NCBI RefSeq assembly: GCF_965216485.1
Contig: NZ_OZ244162.1
Span: 3,038,001-3,102,000 of the forward strand
Origin: Algiphilus sp965216485
GTDB taxonomy: Bacteria > Pseudomonadota > Gammaproteobacteria > Nevskiales > Nevskiaceae
Length of the DNA: 64,000 nt
Reading direction: 5' to 3'
How positions within the stretch are numbered: the stretch's first letter is position 1; every line of letters begins with the position of its first letter. The translations under genes and the position numbers were made by a program. The notes beneath the pieces are model-generated. The model had not been told where the DNA came from, did no database searches, and saw only the letters and a list, made by a program, of their open reading frames with translations. Shown here one piece after another: positions 44,198-53,510 of the stretch.

Positions 44198-44740
44198 ATG
44201 TCAGCCGCCCCTCGTACCACGCCCACGAATCCTCGCCTCGGACGAGGACCGCGCTGGCGCCGCTGGCTGGTGGATGCGCTGATCATCGTGATGATCGTTG
44301 CAGGGGTCCGGCTGTGGATGCAGCGCGGCATGGCGGATGGCGAAGCCCCCGAGATCGCGGCCAGCACGCTCGATGGCACGCCGGTGCTGCTGTCACAGTA
44401 CGCGGACGAGCCGGTGCTGGTGCATTTCTGGGCGACCTGGTGCGCTGTGTGTGGCCTGACTCAGGCCGGGGTGGACCGTCTGGCTGAAGACCGGCCAGTG
44501 CTGACGGTCGCGCTACGCTCCGGCACGGTCGAGGAAGTCGAGCGCCACCTGCAACGCGAGGGGCTGCGCCACCCGGTCCTGCTCGACCCTGATGGCGCTA
44601 TTGCTGCACGCTTCGGGGTGCAGGGCGTGCCGGCCTCCTTCATCGTCGATACCCAGGGGCGCATCCGTTTCCGCAATACCGGGCTGACGCCGGCCTGGGA
44701 GCTGCGTCTGCGCATGGCCTGGATCGACTGGCGCAGCTAG
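44198..44740 (+). CDS. Membrane-anchored thioredoxin-like protein, TlpA/ScsD type
   Basis: A 180-aa protein with a single N-terminal transmembrane anchor (LVDALIIVMIVAGVRLWM) and a periplasmic thioredoxin fold. The active site is WCAVC in VHFWATWCAVCGLTQ, followed by the cis-Pro loop GVQGVPASFIVD. The CAVC sequence resembles ScsD/TlpA-like disulfide oxidoreductases. It lies 36 nt after DedA on the same strand and probably shares its transcript. Confidence 0.87.
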   Translation: MSAAPRTTPTNPRLGRGPRWRRWLVDALIIVMIVAGVRLWMQRGMADGEAPEIAASTLDGTPVLLSQYADEPVLVHFWATWCAVCGLTQAGVDRLAEDRPVLTVALRSGTVEEVERHLQREGLRHPVLLDPDGAIAARFGVQGVPASFIVDTQGRIRFRNTGLTPAWELRLRMAWIDWRS

Positions 44741-44741
44741 C

Positions 44742-45812
44742 TCAGGGTTTCTCCGACGCCGAGGTGCCTGCAACCAGCTCGCCGCGCATCCGAGGCAGGT
44801 GCTCGGGATAGTGCTGCTGCAGGAAGGCGATGAGCCCCTCGCGGATTTCGCAGCGCAAGTCCCAGAGGGTGGTGGAGTCACTGGCACTCATCAGGAAGCG
44901 CACCTGCTGGCCCCATTCGCCCGCGTCCACGGCCTGCACGCTTTCGGTGACCTGGTCCCAGCGACTGGACGCGCGGAGCAGGCGCGCAAATTCATCGCGC
45001 AGGGGCTGCATCGGCGTCTTGTAATCGACCCACAGGGCGACCGCTCCGATCAGTTCAGTGGAGTGGCGCGACCAGTTCTGGAAAGGGTTGTCGATGAACC
45101 ATTGCAGCGGCACCACCAGTCGGCGCAGATCCCAGACACGCAGCACCACATAGGTCACGGTGACCTCTTCCACCCAGCACCATTCATCCTGCACGCGCAG
45201 CACGTCGCCAATGCGGAAAGGCTGGGTGAGTGCGATCTGCATGCCCGCCAGCAGATTGCTCAGCACCGGCCGCGCCGCAAAGCCAAGGATGATGCCGCCG
45301 ACACCGGCCGAGGCGAGCAGGCTGGCGCCGATCTGCTGCACCGGGCGAATTGTCATCAGCGCCGCGCCCACCCCGATGATGATGAGGAGAATGTTCAGCC
45401 CGCGCACCAGCACCCGCGTCTGCGTTTCCACCTTGCGTGCATAGCGCCAATCGCGTCGCATGACCGGATTCGAGACCACGATGACCTCGCCGATGGCGGA
45501 GGAGCAGCGCACCGCGGCCCAGGTGATCGACAGGATGAGCAGCAGCAGCGTCAGTCGCCGCAGGAAGCCCAACCCCGGCAGCTCCTCTGGGGCCGTTGCC
45601 AGGCCGATATGCAGCACCAGCAGCGCGAGGGCGACGCCGAGGGCGCGCGCGGCGGCATCCAGAAAGATGCGGGTGGGCGCCTCTGGCTGGGTCAGTCGAC
45701 GCGCGATGGCAAGCCCGATGCGATAGACCACATGCGCCACCACCACGGCGCTCAGCGCCAGCATCCCCGGCCACATCCAGACCGACAAGGTCTCGGTCAA
45801 TGCGTGCTCCAT
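44742..45812 (-). CDS. Mechanosensitive ion channel, MscS type
   Basis: A 356-aa MscS-family protein. Three or four hydrophobic segments precede the pore-lining helix and beta domain: GASLLASAGVGGIILGFAAR, PVLSNLLAGMQIALTQPFRI and VTVTYVVLRVWDLRRLVVPL. The C-terminal alpha/beta domain includes FLMSASDSTTLWDLRCEIRE. ATG 45812 is preferred. It would release solutes on hypo-osmotic shock. It converges with the thioredoxin-like gene, their stops 1 nt apart. Confidence 0.9.
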   Translation of the reverse strand: MEHALTETLSVWMWPGMLALSAVVVAHVVYRIGLAIARRLTQPEAPTRIFLDAAARALGVALALLVLHIGLATAPEELPGLGFLRRLTLLLLILSITWAAVRCSSAIGEVIVVSNPVMRRDWRYARKVETQTRVLVRGLNILLIIIGVGAALMTIRPVQQIGASLLASAGVGGIILGFAARPVLSNLLAGMQIALTQPFRIGDVLRVQDEWCWVEEVTVTYVVLRVWDLRRLVVPLQWFIDNPFQNWSRHSTELIGAVALWVDYKTPMQPLRDEFARLLRASSRWDQVTESVQAVDAGEWGQQVRFLMSASDSTTLWDLRCEIREGLIAFLQQHYPEHLPRMRGELVAGTSASEKP

Positions 45813-46021
45813 GCCCTCTCCTATGCACCTGCCTCGCCCGAGCCTTGGCAGTGCCATGTGGTGCCGAATGTCACGCGCAGGCTCGCACAAAGTCGGTCAG
45901 CGCGTGCCTGTCTGCCACCCATATCCTGCATTTTTACGACTTCCGAAGGGGGCGGCGGAGCGCCAGAATCCCGCTGCAATCAGAGCAGGGCATCCAAGCC
46001 CGCCACATTGGAGGAGTTTCC

Positions 46022-47626
46022 ATGCAAGGGATTCGCAGACCCCTGGCGCTTGCCTGCGCCGTATTCGCTTTCTGGCCATCGTCGGCCGGTGCCGCCGAAG
46101 TCGATGCACCGCCGGAGCACGTGCTGGGTATCATAGAGGCTGCCGTCGAGAGCCTGACCCGCGGTGCGGTGGAAAGCGACGATGGCACCGCCCCCGAAGC
46201 CGATGGCCCCATCACCGCTCTGCCACCGGTGCAGGATCTGCTTGCCGGACGTATGGATGTCTGGCTCAACCCGCTGTACTGGTCCACCTGGGTACAGGAG
46301 TCCCTGCTGCACGGCAACGTCCAGATCCCCTCCCCCACGGACGCGGTACGTCCCGAGATCTGGACCGCGAATGTCGATGTCGCCAATGACGCCGCCACGG
46401 TGACCCCGATGCGTTTCGCATTGCAGGACACCGCCGGCATCACCTACCAGTGGCGCGATCAGACCAAGACCGTGGCCGACTTTGTGGCCACCACCGAAAC
46501 CGACACGGTGGTCTTCGTGCACAACGGCGCGCTGGTCGACGAGATCTACAACAACGGCTATCAGGAATACACGCGCCAGCAGCCGTGGTCGGTCACCAAG
46601 ACCTTCATCGCCGCCGTGGTCGGCATTGCCGACGGCGAAGGACGCATCGGCTCGCTGCAGGACCCGATTGAAGACTACATCCCCGAACTGGCCGGTACCC
46701 CGTGGGAAGGGGTTTCCATCGAGGACATCCTGCAGATGGAGTCGGGCGTGCACTGGGACGAGGACACGCCCGTCCTGGCGATGAATACGCAGGTACAGCA
46801 GTGGGTGCAGGTCCTGCTCGACTACTACACCTATGGCGCAGCCGGGCAGACCCGCAACGAGTTCATCAAGGCGCTGCCGGCCGCCTATGAAGCCGGTACC
46901 GAATTCCGCTACAACAGCGGCAACACCCAGGTGTTGGCCTGGATGCTGAGCAAGATCTACGAGAAGCCCTTCAACGAGATCATTTCGGAGAAGCTCTGGA
47001 TTCCGATGGGCGCCTACGGCGACGCACGCATGATCGCCGACCGCGAAGGCGCCACCATCGCCTCGCAGGGGTTGTATGCACGCGCCCATGACTTCGCCCG
47101 CTTCGGCGAACTGATGCGCCGCGGCGGCGTCAATGCCCGCGGCGAGCAAGTCGTGCCGGCGGCGTGGATTGATCGCATGACGCGCATGACCAAGGTCTCG
47201 GAAGGCCGCTACGGCTACCAGACCTGGAACAGCGATGTCTCTCCAGGCGCCTACAAGGCAAGCGGTTTCCAGGGCCAGAAGATCACCGTGGTGCCCGAAC
47301 ACTGCCTGACCGCGGTGCGGCTGTCGCACTCCTTCGGCCTGCAGTATCGCGACGGCGAGATCAGCGACCCCGACGCCTATGGTTTCGGCACCAATTTCAG
47401 CGCCGATGAGTGGGTGGCCATGGTCAAGGCCGTGGCGGACACGCTGGGCGGCTGTGACGGCACATCTCCGTCCCGCTCGGCCACCACGCTGGAGTCCGGT
47501 GGCGGCAGCGGCTCGGCGGTGGCCGCCGGCGGCATTTCGTCCGGATCGGGGGCTTTCGCGCCGCTGGCATGGTTGCTGCTCGCCCTCTTCGGGCTTGCAC
47601 TGCGCACCTTCCGCCTGCGGCGGTAG
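46022..47626 (+). CDS. Exported serine hydrolase, beta-lactamase class C fold, GlyGly-CTERM-like tail
   Basis: A 534-aa secreted enzyme: signal peptide (LALACAVFAFWPSSAGAA), catalytic SVTK (Ser190, Lys193) in QQPWSVTKTFIAAVVG, Tyr297 in FRYNSGN, and a C-terminal Gly/Ser linker followed by GAFAPLAWLLLALFGLAL and TFRLRR. Similar enzymes (6-aminohexanoate-dimer hydrolase, esterases, D-peptidases) cleave esters or amides. The tail resembles a GlyGly-CTERM sorting signal, implying surface attachment or processing by rhombosortase. GGAGGAG at 46010-46016 fixes the start. True substrate unknown. Confidence 0.85.
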   Translation: MQGIRRPLALACAVFAFWPSSAGAAEVDAPPEHVLGIIEAAVESLTRGAVESDDGTAPEADGPITALPPVQDLLAGRMDVWLNPLYWSTWVQESLLHGNVQIPSPTDAVRPEIWTANVDVANDAATVTPMRFALQDTAGITYQWRDQTKTVADFVATTETDTVVFVHNGALVDEIYNNGYQEYTRQQPWSVTKTFIAAVVGIADGEGRIGSLQDPIEDYIPELAGTPWEGVSIEDILQMESGVHWDEDTPVLAMNTQVQQWVQVLLDYYTYGAAGQTRNEFIKALPAAYEAGTEFRYNSGNTQVLAWMLSKIYEKPFNEIISEKLWIPMGAYGDARMIADREGATIASQGLYARAHDFARFGELMRRGGVNARGEQVVPAAWIDRMTRMTKVSEGRYGYQTWNSDVSPGAYKASGFQGQKITVVPEHCLTAVRLSHSFGLQYRDGEISDPDAYGFGTNFSADEWVAMVKAVADTLGGCDGTSPSRSATTLESGGGSGSAVAAGGISSGSGAFAPLAWLLLALFGLALRTFRLRR

Positions 47627-47719
47627 CGATGGGCTCCGGGTGCGGATGACACCGCGCCCGGTTGTCCTGGCAGGCATTTACCCGCATGGTAGGGGTTCAT
47701 CCATTGCACGGAGGTCCGG

Positions 47720-47884
47720 ATGAGCAAGAAGGACCCGCACAAGGACGACAAGACGCAGGATCCTGCGCACGAGCAGGAGATCATCGACGAAGCGTTGGAT
47801 GAAACCTTCCCCGCCAGTGATCCCCCTGCGACGACGACCACCACCGAAGATCTGGATCGGGAAAAGGAAAAGCGCAAGAAATAA
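47720..47884 (+). CDS. Small acidic protein (54 aa)
   Basis: A 54-aa hydrophilic protein beginning MSKKDPHKDDKTQDPAHEQE and containing IIDEALDETFPASDPPA, a string I recall in many short proteobacterial proteins of unknown function. GGAGG at 47710-47714 precedes the ATG, and a strong terminator follows 17 nt after the stop, which together support a real gene. The very high Lys/Asp/Glu content suggests an unfolded or nucleic-acid/protein-binding peptide. Confidence 0.75.
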   Translation: MSKKDPHKDDKTQDPAHEQEIIDEALDETFPASDPPATTTTTEDLDREKEKRKK

Positions 47885-47900
47885 CCACTTCCTCGATCCA

Positions 47901-47935
47901 AAAGGGGCGCCGCATGGTTGCGGCGCCCCTTTTTT
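47901..47935. terminator. Strong, probably bidirectional terminator
   Basis: Perfect 13-bp stem AAAGGGGCGCCGC (47901-47913) / GCGGCGCCCCTTT (47920-47932), loop ATGGTT, T-run to 47935. Read in reverse it also ends in four T residues, so it may serve both the small protein gene and the convergent alcohol dehydrogenase gene. Confidence 0.93.
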
Positions 47936-47956
47936 GATCAAAGGCCTGATCGGCGC

Positions 47957-48973
47957 TCAGGTCATGGTGAGCACGACGCGAAAGCGCGCCTCGTTGGCCA
48001 TCATGCGGGCATAGGCCTGCGCCGCCTCTTCCAGCGGATAAGTCTCAACCTGGGCGCGAATGGCCTTCAGGCCCGAAAAGCGCATGGTGTCCTCGGAATC
48101 GACCGGCGCACCGCTGGGGTGGCCCGAAATACTGCGCCGACCCGGAAGCAGCTGTAACGGGGAAACCTCAATGGGCTTGGGGTCAGCACCCACCACGATC
48201 AGCTTGCCGTTGACGCCAAGCCCCTCGACGATGGCGCTCATCAGCTTGGCGCTGGGAGCCGTCGCCAGAATCACGCGCGCTCCGCCTATGGCCTGCAGCG
48301 CGGCGCAGGGATCCTGGGCCTCGGTGTCGATATAGGTGGCTGCGCCCAGCTCCAGCGCCAGTGCCTTCTTGTCTGATCCCCGTGACAGCGCGACCGTGTG
48401 AAAGCCCATGCGCGCGGCGTACTGGATGGCCAGATGGCCGAGACCGCCGACGCCCTGGATGGCGACCACGTCACCGGCGCGGGCACCGCTGTTGCGCAGC
48501 GCGTTGAAGGTGGTCACGCCGGCGCAGAGCAATGGCGCGGCTTCAACCGCGGACAGGGCATCCGGAATGGCCGCCAGTGCTTCCACCGGGGCGATCATGT
48601 AGTCGGCGTAGCCGCCGTCGAAGGCGATGCCTGAGACGCGCTGGTAGGCGCAGGTGACGTAGTCCCCCTGCTTGCACGATGCGCAGCTGCCGCAATGCCA
48701 GCCGTGCCAGCCCACGCCCACGCGGCGGCCGATCTCCCAGCGCTCCACCCCGTCACCGACGGCGTCGATGGTGCCGGCGACCTCATGCCCCGGCACGCGC
48801 GGGTACTGGATGCCCGGAAAGGCGCCTTCCTTGGTGAACATGTCGGAGTGGCAGATGCCGCAGGCCTCGACCCGCACGCGAACCTCGCCGCGTCCCGGCT
48901 CGGGAATCTCGCGTTCCACCAGTTCAAAATCGCCCCCGGCTTCAGGGACCTGCATCGCTCGCATGGTTGCCAT
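47957..48973 (-). CDS. Zinc-dependent alcohol dehydrogenase
   Basis: A 338-aa medium-chain zinc alcohol dehydrogenase. Catalytic zinc ligands: Cys in ACGICHSD and His-Glu in GHEVAG; structural zinc: four Cys in CGSCASCKQGDYVTC. The NAD motif is GVGGLG in AIQGVGGLGHLAIQYAA. The length and pattern match AdhP/YahK-like enzymes that oxidise primary alcohols or reduce aldehydes. It may act on alcohols made by the P450, but it is a separate transcription unit. Confidence 0.92.
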   Translation of the reverse strand: MATMRAMQVPEAGGDFELVEREIPEPGRGEVRVRVEACGICHSDMFTKEGAFPGIQYPRVPGHEVAGTIDAVGDGVERWEIGRRVGVGWHGWHCGSCASCKQGDYVTCAYQRVSGIAFDGGYADYMIAPVEALAAIPDALSAVEAAPLLCAGVTTFNALRNSGARAGDVVAIQGVGGLGHLAIQYAARMGFHTVALSRGSDKKALALELGAATYIDTEAQDPCAALQAIGGARVILATAPSAKLMSAIVEGLGVNGKLIVVGADPKPIEVSPLQLLPGRRSISGHPSGAPVDSEDTMRFSGLKAIRAQVETYPLEEAAQAYARMMANEARFRVVLTMT

Positions 48974-49074
48974 GAATGGCTCCTTTTTGGCGCTTGCTGG
49001 TCACGGCCCGTACCCCGCTGGGGCGAGGGCCGCGTTCGGATATGCTGCGCGCATTGTCACGCAGCGGAGTGGGG

Positions 49075-49437
49075 ATGCGCATCGAACGGGTAAGTGCTGT
49101 CACGCTGTTCGTCAGTGACATGCGCCGCTCCTGCGCCTTCTATCAGGCCCTGGGCTTTGCGCTGAAATTCGGCGGACGGGACGCCATCTTCACCAGTTTT
49201 CACGCGGGAGAAGGCTTTCTGAATCTGGCCAAGACCAAGTCGCACACCACCGGCTGGGGCCGCGCCATCTTTCATGTCGAGGACGTCGATGCCCTCTACG
49301 CGCTCAGCCTCGAGCGCGGGCTGAAGCCGGACTTCGCCCCCAGCGATGCGCCCTGGGGGGAGCGGTATTTCCATATCAAGGACCCGGACGGACACGCACT
49401 GTCCTTTGCCACGCCGCTCCCAGGCGGGCCCTACTGA
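49075..49437 (+). CDS. VOC family protein
   Basis: A 120-aa single-module vicinal-oxygen-chelate protein: SAVTLFVSDMRRSCAFYQAL, FHVEDVDALYALSLERG and FHIKDPDGHALSFATPL, the last with the Glu-like/His metal-ligand loop typical of glyoxalase-like proteins. ATG 49075 is supported by a nearby GGAG. Its last 7 nt overlap the convergent epoxide hydrolase gene. The ligand is unknown. Confidence 0.85.
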   Translation: MRIERVSAVTLFVSDMRRSCAFYQALGFALKFGGRDAIFTSFHAGEGFLNLAKTKSHTTGWGRAIFHVEDVDALYALSLERGLKPDFAPSDAPWGERYFHIKDPDGHALSFATPLPGGPY

Positions 49438-50582
49438 GCGCGGCGCATGCCGCGCAGACCTTCGCGGACCTCGCGCACGAAGATCTCGGGCTGTTCGAAG
49501 GCAGCGAAATGGCCGCCGCGCTCGGTTTCGTTGAAATAGCGCAGATCCTGGTAGCGCCGCTGCGCCCAGCGCCGCGATGGCCGGAACAGCTCACCGGGAA
49601 AGATGGAGAGCGCGGTGGGCGCCGTCACAGCGTCGCGATCAAAGGCCATGAAGCTCTCCCAATACAGCCGCGCCGACGAGGCCGCCGCGGCGGGCAACCA
49701 ATAGAGCATGACGTTGTCGAGCAGCTCGTCGCGACTCAGCACCGCCTCCGGACCGCGTCCGCCGTGGTCGACCCAGGTCCAGAACTTTTCCAGGATCCAG
49801 GCCGCCTGCCCCACCGGTGAGTCGGTCAATCCATAGGCCAGCGTCTGCGGCCGGGTGGCCTGCTGCTTGCCGTAGGCGGATTCGTATTTGCGGTAGTGAT
49901 CCATGGTGGCGAGCGCCGCTTGCTCGCCGGCGGTGAGCTCGGTCAGGTCCTCTTTGCCGGGGGGTGCGATGGCCATGTTCAGGTGGATGCCCGCGCAGTG
50001 CTCGGTGTCCAGCTTGGACAGGGCCGTGGTCACCATCGAGCCCCAGTCACCGCCCTGGGCAAGGTACCGACGGTGGCCAAGACGCGCCATCAAGGCGCCC
50101 CAGGCGCGGGCGATGCGCTCTACGCCCCAGCCGGTCTCGCGCGGCTTGTCGCTGAAGCCGTAACCGGGCAGGCTCGGGCAGATGACCTCGAAGGCATCAT
50201 CCGGATCACCGCCATGTGCGCGAGGGTCGGTCAACGGGCCCAATACCTTGTGGAACTCCACGATCGATCCTGGCCAGCCGTGGGTCATCAGCAACGGGGT
50301 GGCCTTGGCCTCGGGCGACCGCACATGCAGGAAGTGGATGCGCAGGCCATCCACCTCGGTGCGGTACTGCGGCCACTTGTTGAGCCGTGCTTCGCGCGCA
50401 CGCCAGTCGTAGCCGTTGCGCCAGTAGTCGCAGATCGCGCGCATCCAGACCTGTTGCACACCCTGGGCGCCATCTGCCACCAGCTCGGCGTCGGGCCAGC
50501 GGGTACGGTGCAGGCGCTCGCTGAGATCCGCCAGCGCAGCGTCGCTGGCGTGAATGGAGAAAGATTCGATTGCGGAAGACAT
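49431..50582 (-). CDS. Epoxide hydrolase (alpha/beta hydrolase with EHN domain)
   Basis: A 383-aa epoxide hydrolase that opens epoxides to diols. The N-terminal EHN domain (FSIHASDAALADLSERLHRT) precedes the alpha/beta core: HGWPGSIVEFHKVL (HGxP oxyanion), nucleophile Asp in AQGGDWGSMVT, and His in ERGGHFAAFEQPE. ATG 50582 gives the normal family length; a longer upstream open stretch is unlike the family. It could detoxify epoxides from alkene or terpene oxidation. Confidence 0.9.
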   Translation of the reverse strand: MSSAIESFSIHASDAALADLSERLHRTRWPDAELVADGAQGVQQVWMRAICDYWRNGYDWRAREARLNKWPQYRTEVDGLRIHFLHVRSPEAKATPLLMTHGWPGSIVEFHKVLGPLTDPRAHGGDPDDAFEVICPSLPGYGFSDKPRETGWGVERIARAWGALMARLGHRRYLAQGGDWGSMVTTALSKLDTEHCAGIHLNMAIAPPGKEDLTELTAGEQAALATMDHYRKYESAYGKQQATRPQTLAYGLTDSPVGQAAWILEKFWTWVDHGGRGPEAVLSRDELLDNVMLYWLPAAAASSARLYWESFMAFDRDAVTAPTALSIFPGELFRPSRRWAQRRYQDLRYFNETERGGHFAAFEQPEIFVREVREGLRGMRRAQ

Positions 50583-50685
50583 CGCCGACTCCAGTGATGA
50601 GGACAGGCCCCACCCCGGGGCTTGCGCAGTCTGCCAGCATTGATCCGACGCGCCCACGCAAGCGGCGCGGTGCGCATGAGGGCCT

Positions 50686-53223
50686 CTAGACCGCGAGCTT
50701 CTGCGCCGTATCCACCAGCACCGGTCGCGTTGGACGTACCGGCCGCAGGCTGAAGTCGCCCAGCGCGGTGGCGGCGCCGATACCGAAGCCCTGGGCATAT
50801 CCGCAGCCCAGCATCTGTAGACGCCGGCGCACCGCGTCGGTCTCGACGAATTCGGCCACCGTACCCTTGCCCATGGAATGAGCGACTTCGATGATGCAGC
50901 GCGTGATGGATTCGTGCACCGAGTCGCGGTCGAGGTCGTGCACGAAGGCGCCGTCGATCTTGACGAAGTCCACCGGCAGCGCGTTGAGATAGGCGAAGGA
51001 CGAACTGCCGATGCCGAAATCGTCGAGCGCGAAGCGGCAGCCGAATTCGCTCAGTGTCTTCATGAAGGCGGTGGCGGCGTTGATGTTCGAGATGGCCATG
51101 GTTTCGGTGATCTCGAAGCACAAGCGGTCCGCAGGGAAGCGCGAACGACGGATCAAGGCCGTCACGCACTCGATATAGCGTGGATCACTGACGGCCGCAC
51201 CGCTGACGTTGACGTTGAGCTGATCGATGCGATCGGCGGAATCGACGTTGTCGTTGAGCCATTGCATCAGGGTGGTGACCACCCAGGTATCGAGCTCGAT
51301 GACCTTGCCATAGCGCTCCGCTGCGGACAGGAAGGTGCCCGGCATGGCCACACTGCCGTCGCGCTCGCGCAGCCGCAGCAGGACTTCGAAATGACGCGGT
51401 GGCGTTCCGGATGCGTGGTGCACCGGCACGATGGGCTGCCAGACGAGGAAGAAGCGATTCTCGTCATGCGCATCCTGCAGCCGGCTAAGCCAGTTCATCT
51501 CCTCGTGATGACGGACTGTGCCCGCGTCTTCCGGCCGTGCCAGATGCAGCTGGTTGCGCCCGGCTTCCTTGGCGGCATAGCAGGCATAGTCAGCCACACT
51601 GAGCAGGCGAGCGCCCTCGTACTCTCCGGGCATGAAGGGGACAATGCCGATACTGATGCTCAGATTGAAACTGCGTTCGCCCCAGTGGAAACGGAAGGCG
51701 GCGATTTCGCTGCGGATCTTTTCGGCGATGGCCTCCGCCTTGGTCGGCGGGCAGTGCTGCAGCAGCACGCCAAATTCGTCTCCGCCGAGGCGGGCCAGCG
51801 TATCGCCACTGCGCAGGCAGCCGCGGATCAGCGCCGCCAGCTCGGTCAGCATGGCGTCTCCCGCCATATGGCCGCAGCTGTCGTTGACCACCTTGAACTG
51901 GTCGAGATCCAGATAAAGCAGCATGGCCGGCACGCGCTCGGCTTCGGGGTCTTCGGCCAGATCCTTGACGATACGCTCGAATTCGTAGCGGTTCAGCAGC
52001 CCGGTAAGCAGGTCGTGGCGTGCACGGAAGGAGAGCTCGCGTGCCATGCGCCGTGACTCGGTGACGTCATGCGCAATGGCCACGTAATTGAGAATGTCAC
52101 CGCTGAAGTTGCGCACCGCGGTGACGTGCAGCTGCAGGATGACCGTGTGCCCATCGGAGCGCCGGTAGCTACGCTCGCCGTGCATCGTGTCGGAACCGTC
52201 GGACCACTCCGGGGGCGCAGGCCTGTCCGAAGCGGCATGGAAGCCATGCGCGAGCAGATCCGCCTCATGACAGCCGACCAGCTCGTCACGGCTGTAGCCC
52301 AGCATGCGACACAGGCTGTCGTTGACGTCGGTCCATCGACCGTCGAGCCCGATATGGACAATGCCCACCGGTGCCACTTCGAAGGTCTTGCGAAAGCGCT
52401 CTTCGGCTTCGAAAGTGCGCGCCATGAAAATGCGGGCCGTGACACGACGCACGATGTAGGCTCCTAGCGCGAGTAGCAGCACCGACGACACCAGCAGAAT
52501 GATGGCCAGCACCAGCTTGGTCAGCCGCGCGGCCTCACCGAGACGCGCGGAAAAGGCCACCTCCAGCGGAAGCACCGCCAGATCGATCCGATCCAGCTCA
52601 GCCAGCATCCGGTCAAAGGCAGCGGAAGCCACGGGCCCATCGAGGCGCGCGCTGCGCACCGCGCGCCCAAGCCGCTCGAGAGCGACGATATGCTCGTCCG
52701 CCTCATGCCAGATGCGAATGGCGTCGGCAACGTGGTATTGCCAACCGAACCAGCGAAAGAGCATCGCCATCAGCGCCGCATCGTCGGGATGGGAGCCGGC
52801 ACTGACCATGTAGTTGACCGCGGCCTGTGGCTGATAGTCCGCGCTTTCCATTTCCAGGCGCGCCTTGCGCAGCGCCAATGGAACGGTCAGTCCCTGGGTG
52901 TAGCGCGCCCACGCCTCGTCACTGCCGGTGCGCAGATAGCGTTCAAGCTGATGCACGGCCTCCTTGCGCCCCTTCGACCATTCGCTCTCGGCTGCGGAGT
53001 AGCCACGAATACCCTGACTCATGGCGAGCGCGGCGTACATCAGTGCCAACAGTGCAAAGACGATGAGGAGCTGCGCAATGAAGGCATTCAGCGGCCGGCT
53101 GGGCGAAAGTGCCCCGCGCGCGCGACTGCGAAAACTGCCGGTGGAGGTCCACGCGCCGCCAAGATTTGGGTGATCTGCACTGCTGGGTGCGGCCATAGCT
53201 TGAAGGCGACGACGCGGGCTCAT
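50686..53223 (-). CDS. Membrane PAS-GGDEF-EAL cyclic-di-GMP protein
   Basis: An 845-aa bifunctional signalling protein. TM1 at ~45-68 and TM2 at ~235-257 enclose an extracytoplasmic sensor of about 165 residues. A PAS domain (~275-390), GGDEF domain with intact LGGDEFG (480-484) and inhibitory RxxD site (RSGD, 471-474), then an EAL domain with EVL (613-615), N672, E704, DDFG (734-737), K755, E791 and Q811 follow. Both catalytic sets look complete, so it could synthesise and hydrolyse c-di-GMP. The gene is alone on the minus strand. Confidence 0.9.
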   Translation of the reverse strand: MSPRRRLQAMAAPSSADHPNLGGAWTSTGSFRSRARGALSPSRPLNAFIAQLLIVFALLALMYAALAMSQGIRGYSAAESEWSKGRKEAVHQLERYLRTGSDEAWARYTQGLTVPLALRKARLEMESADYQPQAAVNYMVSAGSHPDDAALMAMLFRWFGWQYHVADAIRIWHEADEHIVALERLGRAVRSARLDGPVASAAFDRMLAELDRIDLAVLPLEVAFSARLGEAARLTKLVLAIILLVSSVLLLALGAYIVRRVTARIFMARTFEAEERFRKTFEVAPVGIVHIGLDGRWTDVNDSLCRMLGYSRDELVGCHEADLLAHGFHAASDRPAPPEWSDGSDTMHGERSYRRSDGHTVILQLHVTAVRNFSGDILNYVAIAHDVTESRRMARELSFRARHDLLTGLLNRYEFERIVKDLAEDPEAERVPAMLLYLDLDQFKVVNDSCGHMAGDAMLTELAALIRGCLRSGDTLARLGGDEFGVLLQHCPPTKAEAIAEKIRSEIAAFRFHWGERSFNLSISIGIVPFMPGEYEGARLLSVADYACYAAKEAGRNQLHLARPEDAGTVRHHEEMNWLSRLQDAHDENRFFLVWQPIVPVHHASGTPPRHFEVLLRLRERDGSVAMPGTFLSAAERYGKVIELDTWVVTTLMQWLNDNVDSADRIDQLNVNVSGAAVSDPRYIECVTALIRRSRFPADRLCFEITETMAISNINAATAFMKTLSEFGCRFALDDFGIGSSSFAYLNALPVDFVKIDGAFVHDLDRDSVHESITRCIIEVAHSMGKGTVAEFVETDAVRRRLQMLGCGYAQGFGIGAATALGDFSLRPVRPTRPVLVDTAQKLAV

Positions 53224-53510
53224 AGTGGGAGGATGGACGCGCGCACGCGCGGTGTCTCGTCATTCTTGACGGCAATCGAAGCGATGTCGACCGCTGCACG
53301 GCCTCTGGCCGACCAGCGCCCCTGGACAGCCGCCGGATGGTGCTGCTGACCTCTCGGAGGGGACAGCGCAAGCGCGGCAGTGGCCGATGCAGATGCCCTG
53401 AGGAGGACTGGACAGCAACGCGACGTCACGGAACGGTCATCGTGTGTCGACGCATCGATTCCTATACTTTCGCCCTTGCCCACACCACGCCCAGAGTGGA
53501 TAGTCGACGC

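Noticed and set aside
45980..47677. A 565-codon minus-strand frame
   Set aside because: Antisense to the exported serine hydrolase with its SVTK motif and signal peptide.
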